A stretch of 41,414 nucleotides of DNA from Saprospiraceae bacterium. GTDB taxonomy: Bacteria; Bacteroidota; Bacteroidia; Chitinophagales; Saprospiraceae. Each line of letters begins with the position of its first letter. The first letter of the stretch is position 1. The DNA is taken from positions 1-41,414 of the forward strand of contig JABAQQ010000003.1 in assembly GCA_019187225.1 (NCBI GenBank), in the 5' to 3' direction. Shown piece after piece: positions 16,239 to 25,438 of this stretch. The position numbers and the translations under genes are program-made. The notes beneath the pieces were generated by a model. The model ran no database searches. It saw nothing but the letters and a program-made list of their open reading frames with translations, and was not told the origin of the DNA.

Positions 16239-17225
16239 TTACAGAAACTCAACCATTTCCTCCCGTTCGAAAGGGTGCGGACACAAAGGTAACGCAACCA
16301 GGGGGTGACTATTGTCGGCCAGGCCCTTGGGTTTGGCGTTGCGGATGTCGTAAGTGATCTGCACCGCTTCTGCCGCATCGTCGAGGCCGAATCCATGACC
16401 ATCGAGTATGGCTTCGTAACTCTTCGTGTGCAGGTCCCGGAAGCCATCGCTGAATTCGATTTCCTGGCCGTCCACCATAAACGAACGGAAGGTACGGGCC
16501 TTGGTAACTTTCACGGATTGCGGGATGGTATCGTAGTTGATGCTCAGGAACCATTTGACCCGCGCCCGCTCCAGTTCGAGGTAGCCGGCAGCCCGGTCGT
16601 GCGTGTGGAGGTGCACTTCGTTTTCCCGGACGCCGCCAAAAATCCAGGTCAATGCGTCGAAGAAATGAATGCCGATGTTGGTAGCGATACCTCCCGATTT
16701 TTCGTTCTGGCTTTTCCAACTGGCATAATACCAGTTGCCGCGCGAGGTGATGTACGTTACTTCCACATCGAATATTTTATCGGGTGGAGCGGCGTCCACG
16801 CGTTTTTTCAGTGCCAGCATGTGGGGGTGGAGGCGCAGTTGGAGGATCGTGTTCACGGATTTGCCGCTGATCTCTTCTTCCACGCGCAATGCGTCTAAGT
16901 TCCAGGGGTTGAGTACCAAAGGTTTTTCGCAGATGACGTCCGCACCGATGCGGAGGCCGAACCGGATGTGAGCGTCGTGCAGATAGTTGGGCGAGCAGAT
17001 CGAAACGTAGTCAATGTCCACGTCTTCGCGTTTTAATTTGCTCACAAAACGGTCGAACCGCTCGAACTCCGTGAAGAAATAAGTCTCCGGAAAATGGCTG
17101 TCGATGATGCCCACATTGTCGTGTTTGTCCAATGCGGCAACAAGGTTGTTTCCGGTGTCTTTGATGGCTTGCATGTGCCGCGGGGCGATGTAGCCGGCGG
17201 CGCCGAGGAGGGTAAAGTTTTTCAT
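16239..17225 (-). CDS. Gfo/Idh/MocA-family sugar-nucleotide dehydrogenase (WbpB/WlbA-like)
   Basis: About 328 residues. The N-terminal Rossmann segment reads TLLGAAGYIAPRHMQAI, followed by YVSICSPNYLHDAHIRFGL and CEKPLVLNPWNLDAL, the E-K-P motif of the Gfo/Idh/MocA family. The later QLRLHPHMLALK resembles the WbpB/WlbA subgroup, which oxidises UDP-N-acetylglucosaminuronate at C3 with NAD. A 3-keto product would feed an aminotransferase such as the DegT-type enzyme at 6867-8051, but the UDP-GlcNAc 6-dehydrogenase is not in the window. ATG at 17225 is chosen because the strand follows at once; an alternative lies 10 codons upstream. It is the second gene after upxY. Confidence 0.85.
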   Translation of the reverse strand: MKNFTLLGAAGYIAPRHMQAIKDTGNNLVAALDKHDNVGIIDSHFPETYFFTEFERFDRFVSKLKREDVDIDYVSICSPNYLHDAHIRFGLRIGADVICEKPLVLNPWNLDALRVEEEISGKSVNTILQLRLHPHMLALKKRVDAAPPDKIFDVEVTYITSRGNWYYASWKSQNEKSGGIATNIGIHFFDALTWIFGGVRENEVHLHTHDRAAGYLELERARVKWFLSINYDTIPQSVKVTKARTFRSFMVDGQEIEFSDGFRDLHTKSYEAILDGHGFGLDDAAEAVQITYDIRNAKPKGLADNSHPLVALPLCPHPFEREEMVEFL

Positions 17226-17280
17226 TCGTTTATTAAAATTATGAATAGATGACATTTCCGAAGGTGCTTTTTATCGAAAA

Positions 17281-17320
17281 TAAGGCTTCGCCGACGATAA
17301 GTCGCAAAGGACTTAATCTT
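17281..17320. repeat. small hairpins in the upxY-dehydrogenase gap
   Basis: GGC-TTC-GCC and TAAGTC-gcaaag-GACTTA (17298-17303 with 17310-17315) form two short hairpins. They may be a degenerate REP-like element. The remaining gap (17226-17425) shows no gene. Confidence 0.3.
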
Positions 17321-17425
17321 ATGGGTTTTGTAAAAATTTTTTCTTCTTTTTCGCCAATTGAACGGCGGTAAAATGAACGGTTGCTTTTGGGTTCTTCGGG
17401 TTATAAGCAGCGTTGGTTCGCGATC

Positions 17426-17983
17426 TCATCCTCTTCTTCTTTCTCCTTCTCTCACTCTTTTAAGCAGGGCCGGTTCTACCGAGAGGTGCAGCGCATAGCC
17501 AATGCTGTTCAATTCGATCACAAAGTTTTTTTTGCGGTCTTTTTGCAGCAAGGTGCCTCGTATCCCCGCCAGGTTCCCGATAACGATCTCCACCTCCTCA
17601 CCTACCAAAATTGATTTGGGCTCCGCCTCTACATCTGTACCTTCTCCCACGATCCGCTGCAACAGCCGGATCTCCCGGTCCGGGATCGCGATCAGGTTCT
17701 GGGAGAATTTTACAAAATGAAGCACGTCCGCTGTGTTGAGTACCGGTACGTAGTGTTTTTTGGTTATCCGGGTAAATATGTAACAACTGATAAGCGGCAA
17801 TTCCACGGTTTTCACCTTTCGTTCGTACCTGCGCGTCAGTTTCTGTATCGGCAAATAAGTTTGAATGCCTTGTTCCTGTAATCGTTTCAGGACGATCTTT
17901 TCCCGCTTGTATTTGGTATAAACAGCAAACCAACGCGGCTCAAGCTCATCGAGGTGGTTTTCGCTCTTTTTTAAGGTGTTCAT
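17426..17983 (-). CDS. UpxY/NusG-family transcription antiterminator
   Basis: About 185 residues. An N-terminal NGN domain begins PRWFAVYTKYKREKIVLKRL, followed by TYLPIQKLTRRYERK and LPLISCYIFTRI, as in UpxY proteins. A C-terminal KOW-type segment follows (VGEEVEIVIGNLAGIRG). UpxY proteins in Bacteroides bind elongating RNA polymerase and allow read-through of their own long capsule operon. Position as first gene, with a long leader and a terminator-like hairpin two genes downstream, fits that role. ATG at 17983 is chosen because the conserved region starts soon after; the frame is open to 18076. Confidence 0.88.
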   Translation of the reverse strand: MNTLKKSENHLDELEPRWFAVYTKYKREKIVLKRLQEQGIQTYLPIQKLTRRYERKVKTVELPLISCYIFTRITKKHYVPVLNTADVLHFVKFSQNLIAIPDREIRLLQRIVGEGTDVEAEPKSILVGEEVEIVIGNLAGIRGTLLQKDRKKNFVIELNSIGYALHLSVEPALLKRVREGERRRG

Positions 17984-18450
17984 CGTTCGTCCCAGGTTTG
18001 AGTGCAAAAGGCATACGAGCTTCCCAAAGGGTGGCGCCCGCCTCATGAACCGGCACAAATTGCTGAGCCTGTTCAAATTGTGTTTGTTTACACTACGTTT
18101 GAATTCACTGAGATTTTTTCGACGGGGAATCGAACGGGAGGAAGATTAAATGGGAAATCCACTGCGAAAGCGGATGGTGGAAAGATAGGGTCAATGGGAT
18201 ACAAATTTCGTTGAAACGAATTGATCTGCAAAGGATTCAGGGGTGAAATTTGTATTAAAATTAATGTTTTACCCATGCGGGTGGCTTTTGAAATTGACCG
18301 AAAACCGTGCCAAGACTTTGTTTTGAGCAACAAAAAATACACAGGGAACGGGCATCTGGATCGGGTCATCGGGAAGGGGGCGGGCTTCCGCTTTTCAAAT
18401 TTTGTTCCAAATTCTCAAAAAATCAAAACCTTTGCTCCAAACGAATTCAT
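17984..18450. promoter_or_regulatory. 467-base divergent intergenic region, likely promoter/leader of the exopolysaccharide operon
   Basis: No gene is supported here. On the minus strand TATCTTTC (18187-18180) is one base off the TAnnTTTG box, but the nearest TTTG lies only 14 bases upstream, so the promoter is uncertain. If used, it gives upxY a leader of nearly 200 bases, which would fit leader-based loading of UpxY. On the plus strand AACCTTTG near 18427-18434, also one base off, may serve the CBM9-like gene. These are pattern matches only. Confidence 0.35.
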
Positions 18451-19218
18451 ATGAGCCGCAACACCTCGATCGGCCTTGCCATCGCTTTTTTGGCCGTCCT
18501 TTTTGTTCTTTTTCAGCCGAAACCGAATACCCCCACTGCAGAAATCCCCGATCCCCTGCACCGACAGCCGTTTCAAGCCCTTTATGGCACACCCGTCATC
18601 AACGGCATTGCCGACGACGCTGCCTGGCAATCCGCGGCGTGGCTTCCGCTCGACCAGGTTTGGATCGGCCAGGCGCCAGGCGCTAATGATTTCTCCGGGC
18701 GCTACAAAATCCTGTGGGACGAAAACAACCTGTATGTGTTGGCTGAGATTACCGACGATACGCTCATTGACATCCACCCGGACGGGCTCCTGAAATATTG
18801 GGACGATGATTGCCTTGAAATCTTTGTAGACGAAGACGCTTCCGGTGGCGACCACCAGTACAATTACAATGCCTTCGCCTACCACATTGCCCTCGACGGA
18901 AAAGTGGCCGATATCGGCCCCGACCGAAACCCCCATTTCTACGACGACCACTGCACCACCCGCCGCACCGCCAGCGGCAAAACAAGCGTTTGGGAGGTTG
19001 CCGTTAAAATTTTTGACGGCAAGCAATACGAAGACGGTGGCGACAATATTCCGAAAATGCTGAAAGCCGGGAAAAAAATGGGATTCGCCCTGGCTTATTG
19101 CGACAACGACCATTCGCCCGAACGGGAAAATTTCATCGGTTCGGTAAAAGTAGAAGGGGAGGACAAAAACAGGGGCTGGATAGATGCGGGAATTTTCGGG
19201 CTTTTAGAATTAAAATGA
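18451..19218 (+). CDS. membrane-anchored or secreted CBM9-like (carbohydrate-binding/DOMON-like) protein
   Basis: A 255-residue protein with an N-terminal hydrophobic segment (about 7-22, no lipobox) followed by one carbohydrate-binding family 9-like domain. The domain opens VINGIADDAAWQSAAWLPL, then has KILWDENNLYVLAEITDDTL and KYWDDDCLEIFVDEDASGG, the typical core strands. The ligand is probably a carbohydrate or other small molecule at the cell surface. It is the first gene of a plus-strand run diverging from the exopolysaccharide operon. ATG at 18451 is chosen because the signal-like segment begins there; the frame is open upstream but the extra residues look non-coding. Confidence 0.8.
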   Translation: MSRNTSIGLAIAFLAVLFVLFQPKPNTPTAEIPDPLHRQPFQALYGTPVINGIADDAAWQSAAWLPLDQVWIGQAPGANDFSGRYKILWDENNLYVLAEITDDTLIDIHPDGLLKYWDDDCLEIFVDEDASGGDHQYNYNAFAYHIALDGKVADIGPDRNPHFYDDHCTTRRTASGKTSVWEVAVKIFDGKQYEDGGDNIPKMLKAGKKMGFALAYCDNDHSPERENFIGSVKVEGEDKNRGWIDAGIFGLLELK

Positions 19219-19228
19219 CCTTTAAACC

Positions 19229-19327
19229 GACTAACCAATAACCAGGAACCAACTACCAATAACTAATAACCAACAACCAATCACCAATCACCAATCACCA
19301 ATAACTAATAACCAACAACCAACAACG
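19229..19327. repeat. ACCAATAACTAATAACC-type simple repeat
   Basis: About 100 bases built from degenerate CCAATAACTAA, ACCAACA and CAATCAC words, including three tandem CAATCAC heptamers. It fills the gap between the CBM9-like gene and gnd. Single orientation only. Any regulatory signal for gnd must lie inside or beyond it. Confidence 0.75.
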
Positions 19328-19330
19328 AGA

Positions 19331-20230
19331 ATGCACATCGGCATCATCGGCCTCGGCAAAATGGGCTACAACCTTGCCCTCAACCTGCGCAATCATGGCC
19401 ACTTCGTCGTCGCTTACGACCGTTCGGCAGAACTGACTGCCAAAATTTTGACGGAAAATGGCATTCAAACGGGCAGTTCCCCGGCAGGTATAGCCTCCGG
19501 ATTGAATCCGCGCCGCGTCATCTGGCTCATGGTCCCTGCTGGCCATATCGTGGACGAGGTGATAAATCAGTTGTGGCCCCACCTCTCAGCAGACGACATC
19601 ATCATTGACGGGGGCAATTCCAATTTCAACGATTCGGTGCGGCGTTATCAATGGCTGAAAGAAAAAGGTATTGATTTTCTCGACTGCGGCACTTCCGGCG
19701 GTACTTCCGGCGCATTGCACGGCGCTTGCACCATGATCGGCGGCGAACGCGCGGTATATGAATACTGTAAACCCATTTTCGACGACATCTCCCTGCCGGA
19801 CGGTACGCTCTATGTGGGCGCGCCGGGCGCCGGGCATTTTACAAAAATGGTACACAACGGCATCGAATACGGCATGATGCAGGCCATTGCCGAAGGATTC
19901 GAAGTGCTGGAAAGGTCCAGTTACGACATTGATTTCCAGAAAGTGGCCACGCTCTGGAACCACGGCTCCGTCGTCCGCTCCTGGCTTATGGAACTCACCG
20001 CCAATGCTTTCTCGAAAGATCCCCACCTCGACTCCATCCGCGGTGTGATGCACGCTTCCGGCGAAGGCAAGTGGACGCTCGAAACGGCGCTCGACCTCGG
20101 CGTACCCACTCCCGTCATCGCCCTTTCGCTGCTCATGCGCTATCGCTCGCAGCAGGACGATACTTTTGCCGGCAAAGTAGTGGCTGCGCTTCGCAACGAG
20201 TTCGGCGGCCATGCGGTAGAAAAAAAGTAA
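19331..20230 (+). CDS. gnd: 6-phosphogluconate dehydrogenase, decarboxylating (short form)
   Basis: A 299-residue short-form enzyme of the oxidative pentose phosphate pathway converting 6-phosphogluconate to ribulose 5-phosphate and CO2. The cofactor site is IGIIGLGKMGYNLALNL with YDRS at the end of strand 2. IIDGGNSNFNDS and CGTSGGTSGALHGACTM are substrate-loop signatures, and KMVHNGIEYGMMQAIAEGFE contains the catalytic Lys and the Asn-Gly pair. At about 300 residues it belongs to the short group, often NAD-dependent, in contrast to the 470-residue E. coli type; cofactor preference cannot be read with certainty. A sugar kinase that would make its substrate follows. Confidence 0.93.
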   Translation: MHIGIIGLGKMGYNLALNLRNHGHFVVAYDRSAELTAKILTENGIQTGSSPAGIASGLNPRRVIWLMVPAGHIVDEVINQLWPHLSADDIIIDGGNSNFNDSVRRYQWLKEKGIDFLDCGTSGGTSGALHGACTMIGGERAVYEYCKPIFDDISLPDGTLYVGAPGAGHFTKMVHNGIEYGMMQAIAEGFEVLERSSYDIDFQKVATLWNHGSVVRSWLMELTANAFSKDPHLDSIRGVMHASGEGKWTLETALDLGVPTPVIALSLLMRYRSQQDDTFAGKVVAALRNEFGGHAVEKK

Positions 20231-20252
20231 TTGTAGTTATTGCGGCATTCCG

Positions 20253-20345
20253 GTTTTTGAGGTGTCATCCACGACGCAGGAGTGGGTGAAATCTCAAAAA
20301 CAAGCCGAGGTGTCACCTTTTTCGTGCCTCTAAAGATGACACCTC
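20253..20345. repeat. pair of inverted repeats (GTTTTTGAG/CTCAAAAAC and GAGGTGTCA/TGACACCTC)
   Basis: The first perfect 9-bp stem joins 20253-20261 with 20293-20301. The second joins GAGGTGTCA at 20307-20315 with TGACACCTC at 20337-20345 and extends inward by CTTT/AAAG after one mismatch. GAGGTGTCATCC at 20259-20270 is a third copy of the word. This looks like a mobile REP-like palindromic element in the gnd-gntK gap, and it may act as an mRNA hairpin. Confidence 0.6.
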
Positions 20346-20383
20346 TTACAAACCGAGAATCGCTCCAATTTCCCTCTGATCCC

Positions 20384-21832
20384 ATGCTCATCGGCCTCGA
20401 TATCGGTACGACCAATGTAAAAGCCGTTGCCTTTGGCGACGAAGGCAAAATATTGGCAACAGCTGAACGCGCCAACAGCACTTTTTCGCCCGAGCCAGGG
20501 TGGAGCGAACAGCAGCCTGATGAGGTTCTTAGAAATGTATTGGCAACGTTGGATGAAGTTATTCGCCTGACAGCTCGCAGCCGTCAGGCGAACAAACCGG
20601 CAGGCATCGTTTTTTCTGCCGCCATGCACGGCTTGGCCGCCGTGGACAAAACGGGGCAGCCTTTGACAAATTTTCTGCTCTGGTCGGATTTGCGCGCCGA
20701 TTCGATCGCGCAAGACCTGCGCCGAAACGCTAAGGGGTTGGAATTATACCGAAAGACCGGAGTGCCGATACACGCCATGTCGCCTTTATGCAAACTGATC
20801 TGGCTGCGCCGGCACCGGCCGGACCTGTTTCGAAGATCTCACAAGTTTTTGGGAATCAAGGAGTTCGTATGGTTTCGACTGACGGGCAGATACGAATCCG
20901 ATCTGTCGCTTGCCTCTGCTACAGGGTTGCTCGATCTTGAGAAAAACGACTGGAACGAAGCGGCACTGCTCTTCGCGGGTATTTCATGGGAACAACTTCC
21001 TGTCCTGGTATCGCCTTCCCATATGGCTCAGCCTGATGCCGTTCACGCCACTTTCCACCCCTCGCTGCGTTCTGTCCCACTCATCATCGGCGCCAGCGAC
21101 GGCGCGCTGGCCAATCTGGGCTCAGGCGCAACCAGTCCTGGCCAGGTGGCTATCACGATCGGCACCAGTGCCGCCATCCGGATGATGACGCACGCACCGG
21201 TAACGGACGCGCGGATGCGAACATTCTGTTACCGTTTGGACGAGCAACGCTGCATTATGGGAGGCGCCAGCAACAACGGTACGAACGCATTGGAATGGCT
21301 CCGCACCGCCGTTTTCCGATCCCCGCTCGATGCCGGATCGTTCGCCAGCACGGCGCATCAGGTGCCCCCCGGCGCGGACGGTTTGCTTTTTCTCCCGTAC
21401 CTGTCAGGCGAACGCGCACCGCTGTATCGCGCATCGGCCAGGGGGAGTTTTAACGGACTGACATCCGCGCACGGCCAGGCGCATTTTATCCGCGCTGTGA
21501 TGGAGGGCATTTTGTTCAATCTGAAGATCATCGCCGAAGCTTTGGATGCACACCAACCCATTCGGACGCTTCATGCCGGCGGCGGTTTTTCCCGCAACAC
21601 GCTGTGGGTGCAAATGCTGGCCGATATTTTTCAAAAACCGGTTCTGCTGAATGAAAACGACGCGGACGCTTCGGTTTCAGGAGCCATACAATTGGCTCGC
21701 AGTGTTTTAAATATGGGAAATGTTCCTGAAAATCAATCAAATAAGATGGTGGAGCCCCATGCGGCAAATGCGGAGATTTATCAGCAAGCGTTTCTAAAAT
21801 TTAAAATACCCGTTTCAGAATTTTTACTTTGA
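20384..21832 (+). CDS. gntK: FGGY-family carbohydrate kinase, probably gluconokinase
   Basis: About 482 residues. LIGLDIGTTNVKAVAFGDEG is the N-terminal phosphate-binding motif of FGGY kinases. SAAMHGLAAVDKTGQPL and LLWSDLRAD match the gluconate-kinase branch. AITIGTSAAIR and LHAGGGFSRNTLWVQMLADI are the C-terminal ATP-binding motifs. The reaction would be ATP-dependent phosphorylation of D-gluconate to 6-phosphogluconate, the substrate of the dehydrogenase encoded directly upstream; that pairing is the best support for gluconate over xylulose or related sugars. ATG at 20384 starts right at the first strand. The frame is open from 20282, but those residues come from the palindromic element. 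Confidence 0.82.
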   Translation: MLIGLDIGTTNVKAVAFGDEGKILATAERANSTFSPEPGWSEQQPDEVLRNVLATLDEVIRLTARSRQANKPAGIVFSAAMHGLAAVDKTGQPLTNFLLWSDLRADSIAQDLRRNAKGLELYRKTGVPIHAMSPLCKLIWLRRHRPDLFRRSHKFLGIKEFVWFRLTGRYESDLSLASATGLLDLEKNDWNEAALLFAGISWEQLPVLVSPSHMAQPDAVHATFHPSLRSVPLIIGASDGALANLGSGATSPGQVAITIGTSAAIRMMTHAPVTDARMRTFCYRLDEQRCIMGGASNNGTNALEWLRTAVFRSPLDAGSFASTAHQVPPGADGLLFLPYLSGERAPLYRASARGSFNGLTSAHGQAHFIRAVMEGILFNLKIIAEALDAHQPIRTLHAGGGFSRNTLWVQMLADIFQKPVLLNENDADASVSGAIQLARSVLNMGNVPENQSNKMVEPHAANAEIYQQAFLKFKIPVSEFLL

Positions 21833-21912
21833 ACCGGATGGCATGAAATGTTGCGCTAAGTTTGCCGCCTCAATATCTCTCATCTCTCATAACTCACAAC
21901 GCATCTCTCAAA

Positions 21913-22794
21913 ATGACCCTTCTCGACGGGAAACTTCTCTCCGAAAACATCAAAGCCGAAATCGCCGCCGATGTGGAACACTTGCGCGAACGCGGCGGTA
22001 AAATCCCGCATCTGGCTGCCGTACTCGTGGGCGAAAATGCCGCCAGCCAGGTGTATGTCAATTCCAAGATCAAGTCCTGCGAGCAGGTGGGTTTCAAAAG
22101 CACACTCATCCGCCGCGATGCGGATATTTCGGAAAACGAGTTGCTCGACATCGTACAGGGGCTCAACAACGACCCCGATGTAGACGGCTTTATCGTGCAG
22201 TTGCCTTTGCCCAAACACATCAATGAAGAAAAGATCACGCTTGCTATTGACCACCGCAAGGACGTAGACGGTTTTCACCCGATCAATTTCGGGCGTATGG
22301 CTCAGGGATTGCCCGCTTTTTTACCCGCCACACCCTACGGTATTGTCGAAACGCTCCGGCGCTACAACATCGAAACTGCCGGCAAACACTGCGTGGTGGT
22401 GGGCCGCAGCAACATCGTCGGCACGCCCATCAGCATCCTGCTTTCGCGCAAAGGTTACCCCGGCGACTGCACCGTGACGCTCACGCACTCGCGCACGAAG
22501 GACCTGCCCGGCGAAGTGCGCCGCGCCGACATCGTGGTAGCGGCCATCGGCATACCGGAATTCATCAAAGGTGACTGGGTGAAAGAAGGCGCGGTCGTCA
22601 TTGACGTGGGCATCAACCGCATTCCCGACGCGACGAAAAAATCCGGCACCCGCTTAGTGGGCGACGTTGATTTTGAAGAAGTGGCGCCCAAATGCAGCCA
22701 CATCACGCCCGTGCCCGGCGGCGTGGGGCTGATGACGGTGACGGCCTTGCTGCTGAATACGTTGAAGGCGTGCAGGAAGGAGATATATCCATAG
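21913..22794 (+). CDS. folD: bifunctional methylenetetrahydrofolate dehydrogenase / methenyltetrahydrofolate cyclohydrolase
   Basis: A 293-residue FolD interconverting 5,10-methylene-, 5,10-methenyl- and 10-formyl-tetrahydrofolate. The catalytic YVNSK (Tyr48, Lys52) is present, as is [14 protein letters not shown], the family signature in the substrate cleft. [31 protein letters not shown] (NADP-binding) and [16 protein letters not shown] complete the set. Length is typical. ATG at 21913 begins the conserved domain, preceded by an ATCTCTCA-type simple sequence and no clear ribosome-binding site. Last gene of the plus-strand run. Confidence 0.96.
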   Translation: MTLLDGKLLSENIKAEIAADVEHLRERGGKIPHLAAVLVGENAASQVYVNSKIKSCEQVGFKSTLIRRDADISENELLDIVQGLNNDPDVDGFIVQLPLPKHINEEKITLAIDHRKDVDGFHPINFGRMAQGLPAFLPATPYGIVETLRRYNIETAGKHCVVVGRSNIVGTPISILLSRKGYPGDCTVTLTHSRTKDLPGEVRRADIVVAAIGIPEFIKGDWVKEGAVVIDVGINRIPDATKKSGTRLVGDVDFEEVAPKCSHITPVPGGVGLMTVTALLLNTLKACRKEIYP

Positions 22795-22797
22795 AAG

Positions 22798-23305
22798 GTG
22801 TTAAAGGTTGTTGAGACCGGCAATCAATAGAACCGGCTAACCTCGGCCTGGTGGCTTTTGATGTCATCGAGGTAAAAGAACGCACGGATGCATCTACTTC
22901 GTCGCTGCCGAGCGTGGCCATCGCGATCAGGGCTACGAACGCTGCGATCGCCGCGCCCCTGATGCTTTTTGCAAATGCTCCCGTACCGCAGTCTTCGTCG
23001 GAGCCATTCGATATCGTGCCGCCCAACTCCGTTCAAGCGGCAGTGTTGGTACCGGCGCCTTGAAACGCAGCCGGTATGACAAGGTGTTACAGTGGCTGTA
23101 AGAGCGCGTTTTTGTCTTTTTTTGACGTTTCCCCCTATTTCACCGGCAGTTCCACACCAAATTGCATTCGGGTGACAAACATTTCGTTGGTCGCAGGGTT
23201 ACACGTGTGTTTTTCCAAACGGCACTTAAGCCATGTCGCTTATGATTCCACACCCTACTCATTCCCTGTTTTTCAACCAGTTGTTGATCCGTAAATTGAA
23301 CCTGT
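22798..23305. other. 508-base stretch without a supported gene
   Basis: Frames of 70-107 codons overlap here on both strands, but none has convincing protein character. The best is a minus-strand peptide with a hydrophobic run (AAIAAFVALIAMATLGS, about 22925-22975), which could be a short membrane peptide or a decayed signal sequence. No strong hairpin, promoter or repeat was seen. It may hold the promoter of the T9SS-sorted gene at 23306. Confidence 0.4.
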
Positions 23306-25303
23306 ATGAGATCCGCTTTGCTTTCCCGGTGGATGCGCGGGTGTTTTTTGGTCATAACCCTTAGCGCCATTGCCCAGACACGTCTGATCGCACAGACACC
23401 TTTTACCTGCGAAGACCAATTCTTTCTCACGCTGAGCACTACACCGCCGTCGTTGAACGAAGTGCTCATTGACCCGCAAACCAATGCGGTCGTATTCGTC
23501 AACATCAACAGCAACGTCGCCATAGACGTCAACGCCGCCGGTTACCGTTCCACCGACAATTTTATATACTGTATCAATCCTTTCAATGGGGCGCTGGTGC
23601 GCCTCGACGCCAGCGGCCAGGCGCAGGTGCTGGCCCAGTTGCCGCTCAATCTCAGCAATTCTTATTTTGCGGGCGATGTGACTCCCGACGGGCGTTACCT
23701 GGTCATTGTCGGGACTTTTTATCCTCCTCTCGGCGAGGCTTCAGCTGCCGACCTGGTGCGCATTGACCTGGAAGACCCGAATTACAGTGTGACGACGATC
23801 CCGATCAACCAGCCGGCCCAAATTTTCGACATTGCTTTTCATCCGGTTACGGATGTGTTGTACGGTTATGATTCCGGTACGCAGCGCCTGGTGCGCATAG
23901 ACCCCGCGACGGGCAACATCTCATTCAGTTTTCCTTCGTCGGGTGTCCCTTTTTCGACAGGGAGCTTGTTCTTCGACGCTTACGGCAATCTCTTCGCATA
24001 CGGCAGCCCCACGTTTACGGGGCCTCAAAACAGATTGTACAGCATTGATCCGGTGACGGGCGCCAGTACGCCGCTGTTCGATGGCCCGGATGCCGAGGCT
24101 TCCGACGGCTGCTCTTGTCCCTACACCATTGCGCTGACCAAAACCGTGCAGCCGCAACAAGCTTTTCCCTGTTCCGATGTTGAATATACTTTTGAAATAG
24201 TCAACACCTCCCAACGGCTGCAGGAAGGCATCCGGCTGGAAGACGAGTTGCCGGCGGGTTTTACTTTCGTATCGGTCAGTGAAAATCCACTGGGCGGGAA
24301 TGTGCTGAGCCATCCCGGCGACAGTTTTTTCGCGCTCGACGACGTTGACCTGCCGGAAGGCCGCTTCGAGATAAAGATCATCGTCAATACGGGGTCCGTC
24401 CCTGCGGGTATATACCGAAACCAGGCTGTGCTCAAAAACCTGCCGGCTTCGCTTGGCAGCACGCGGCTATCCGATAATCCTCTTACGCGGGTGAAAGACG
24501 ACAGTACCGATATTGTAATCTATGCGTTCACGTTCGACACGGCAGCCCTTACCGTGGCGCTTTGCGAGGGCGCGGAATCGGTGCGGCTGAATGCGAAGTC
24601 GGTTGCCGGTTTTCTTCCCGGCAACATTGCATATTCCTGGCAGGATGGAAGCCGCCTTTCTTATCTCGACGTAACGGAACCGGGCGACTACGAAGTTGTA
24701 TTGAGTTTGGGTTGCGATACGGCTTACGTGTTGTATACGGTAAAATATTCTTCCATTTCCGTATCAATTTCCGGCGAGAACGAGACGACTATCGGATTGG
24801 GTGACAGTTTGTATCTCGGAACGAATGTTTTCAATACGGAGCAGCAGGTCATTTATCAGTGGTCGGACCCGCAACCCGGTTCGCTGCGTTGCCCGGATTG
24901 CCCCGGCACCTGGGCGCGGCCTTTCAACGATATGATTTATACGGTCAGGGTACAAAATGAATTGGGATGCGTTGACTCCGCATCCATTCAATTGTTCGTG
25001 GAGAAGAACAAAAACGTGTTTTTTCCCAACGTATTCAAACCGGCGAGCGACAACGAGGCCAATGGCTATTTCTATCCCTTCGGCGACACATATACCCTGG
25101 TATCGAGCCTGTCGGTTTTTTCCCGCTGGGGCGAATTGCTCTTCGACGCCCGCGATATAGCCGTGAACGATATGCTGTCGGGCTGGGACGGTACCTTCCG
25201 CGGAGAGCCTATGCCGCCGGGCGTTTATACCTGGGTGGCACAAATCGCCTTTCTCGACGGGGAGCGTTTTACTTACGCGGGGGATGTGACGTTGGTGCGG
25301 TGA
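23306..25303 (+). CDS. secreted protein with T9SS type B C-terminal sorting domain
   Basis: A 665-residue exported protein. Residues 1-29 form a signal peptide. About 40-275 resembles a repeated beta-propeller-like region (DFIYCINPFNGALVRLD-type strands, with several RIDP/SIDP units). About 275-410 is a DUF11-like beta domain (IALTKTVQP, then LEDELPAGFTFVSVS). The last 85-90 residues match the gliding-motility-associated CHU_C domain: NVFFPNVFKPASDN, LSVFSRWGELLF, GWDGTFRGEPMPPGVYTW and the ending GDVTLVR. Such domains direct export through the type IX system and cell-surface or medium release. It stands alone between folD and the AT-rich pocket. Function beyond surface location is unknown. 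Confidence 0.9.
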   Translation: MRSALLSRWMRGCFLVITLSAIAQTRLIAQTPFTCEDQFFLTLSTTPPSLNEVLIDPQTNAVVFVNINSNVAIDVNAAGYRSTDNFIYCINPFNGALVRLDASGQAQVLAQLPLNLSNSYFAGDVTPDGRYLVIVGTFYPPLGEASAADLVRIDLEDPNYSVTTIPINQPAQIFDIAFHPVTDVLYGYDSGTQRLVRIDPATGNISFSFPSSGVPFSTGSLFFDAYGNLFAYGSPTFTGPQNRLYSIDPVTGASTPLFDGPDAEASDGCSCPYTIALTKTVQPQQAFPCSDVEYTFEIVNTSQRLQEGIRLEDELPAGFTFVSVSENPLGGNVLSHPGDSFFALDDVDLPEGRFEIKIIVNTGSVPAGIYRNQAVLKNLPASLGSTRLSDNPLTRVKDDSTDIVIYAFTFDTAALTVALCEGAESVRLNAKSVAGFLPGNIAYSWQDGSRLSYLDVTEPGDYEVVLSLGCDTAYVLYTVKYSSISVSISGENETTIGLGDSLYLGTNVFNTEQQVIYQWSDPQPGSLRCPDCPGTWARPFNDMIYTVRVQNELGCVDSASIQLFVEKNKNVFFPNVFKPASDNEANGYFYPFGDTYTLVSSLSVFSRWGELLFDARDIAVNDMLSGWDGTFRGEPMPPGVYTWVAQIAFLDGERFTYAGDVTLVR

Positions 25304-25438
25304 AAAGCGCCGGTGTGAGAACGATTCGCAGATTACCACTATGGATTGCGGCGGTAGATTTGGGCGGGGCGGAGAGGGTGGGAGATATTACCTTACCTAA
25401 ATGGAAGTTATGGTGAATGTTAGGGGGCTGCGCATTTT

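Noticed and set aside
15211-18314. Identical 14-mer AAAACCGTGCCAAG upstream of the export lipoprotein gene (15211-15224) and upstream of upxY (18301-18314), possibly a shared operator
   Set aside because: In 41 kb, shared 14-mers are expected several times by chance on both strands, and the two copies lie at different distances from the genes and in different surroundings.
22824-23063. Overlapping 60-107-codon frames on both strands in the folD-T9SS gap
   Set aside because: Only one short hydrophobic run stands out; there is no start-site, promoter or family support for any of them.
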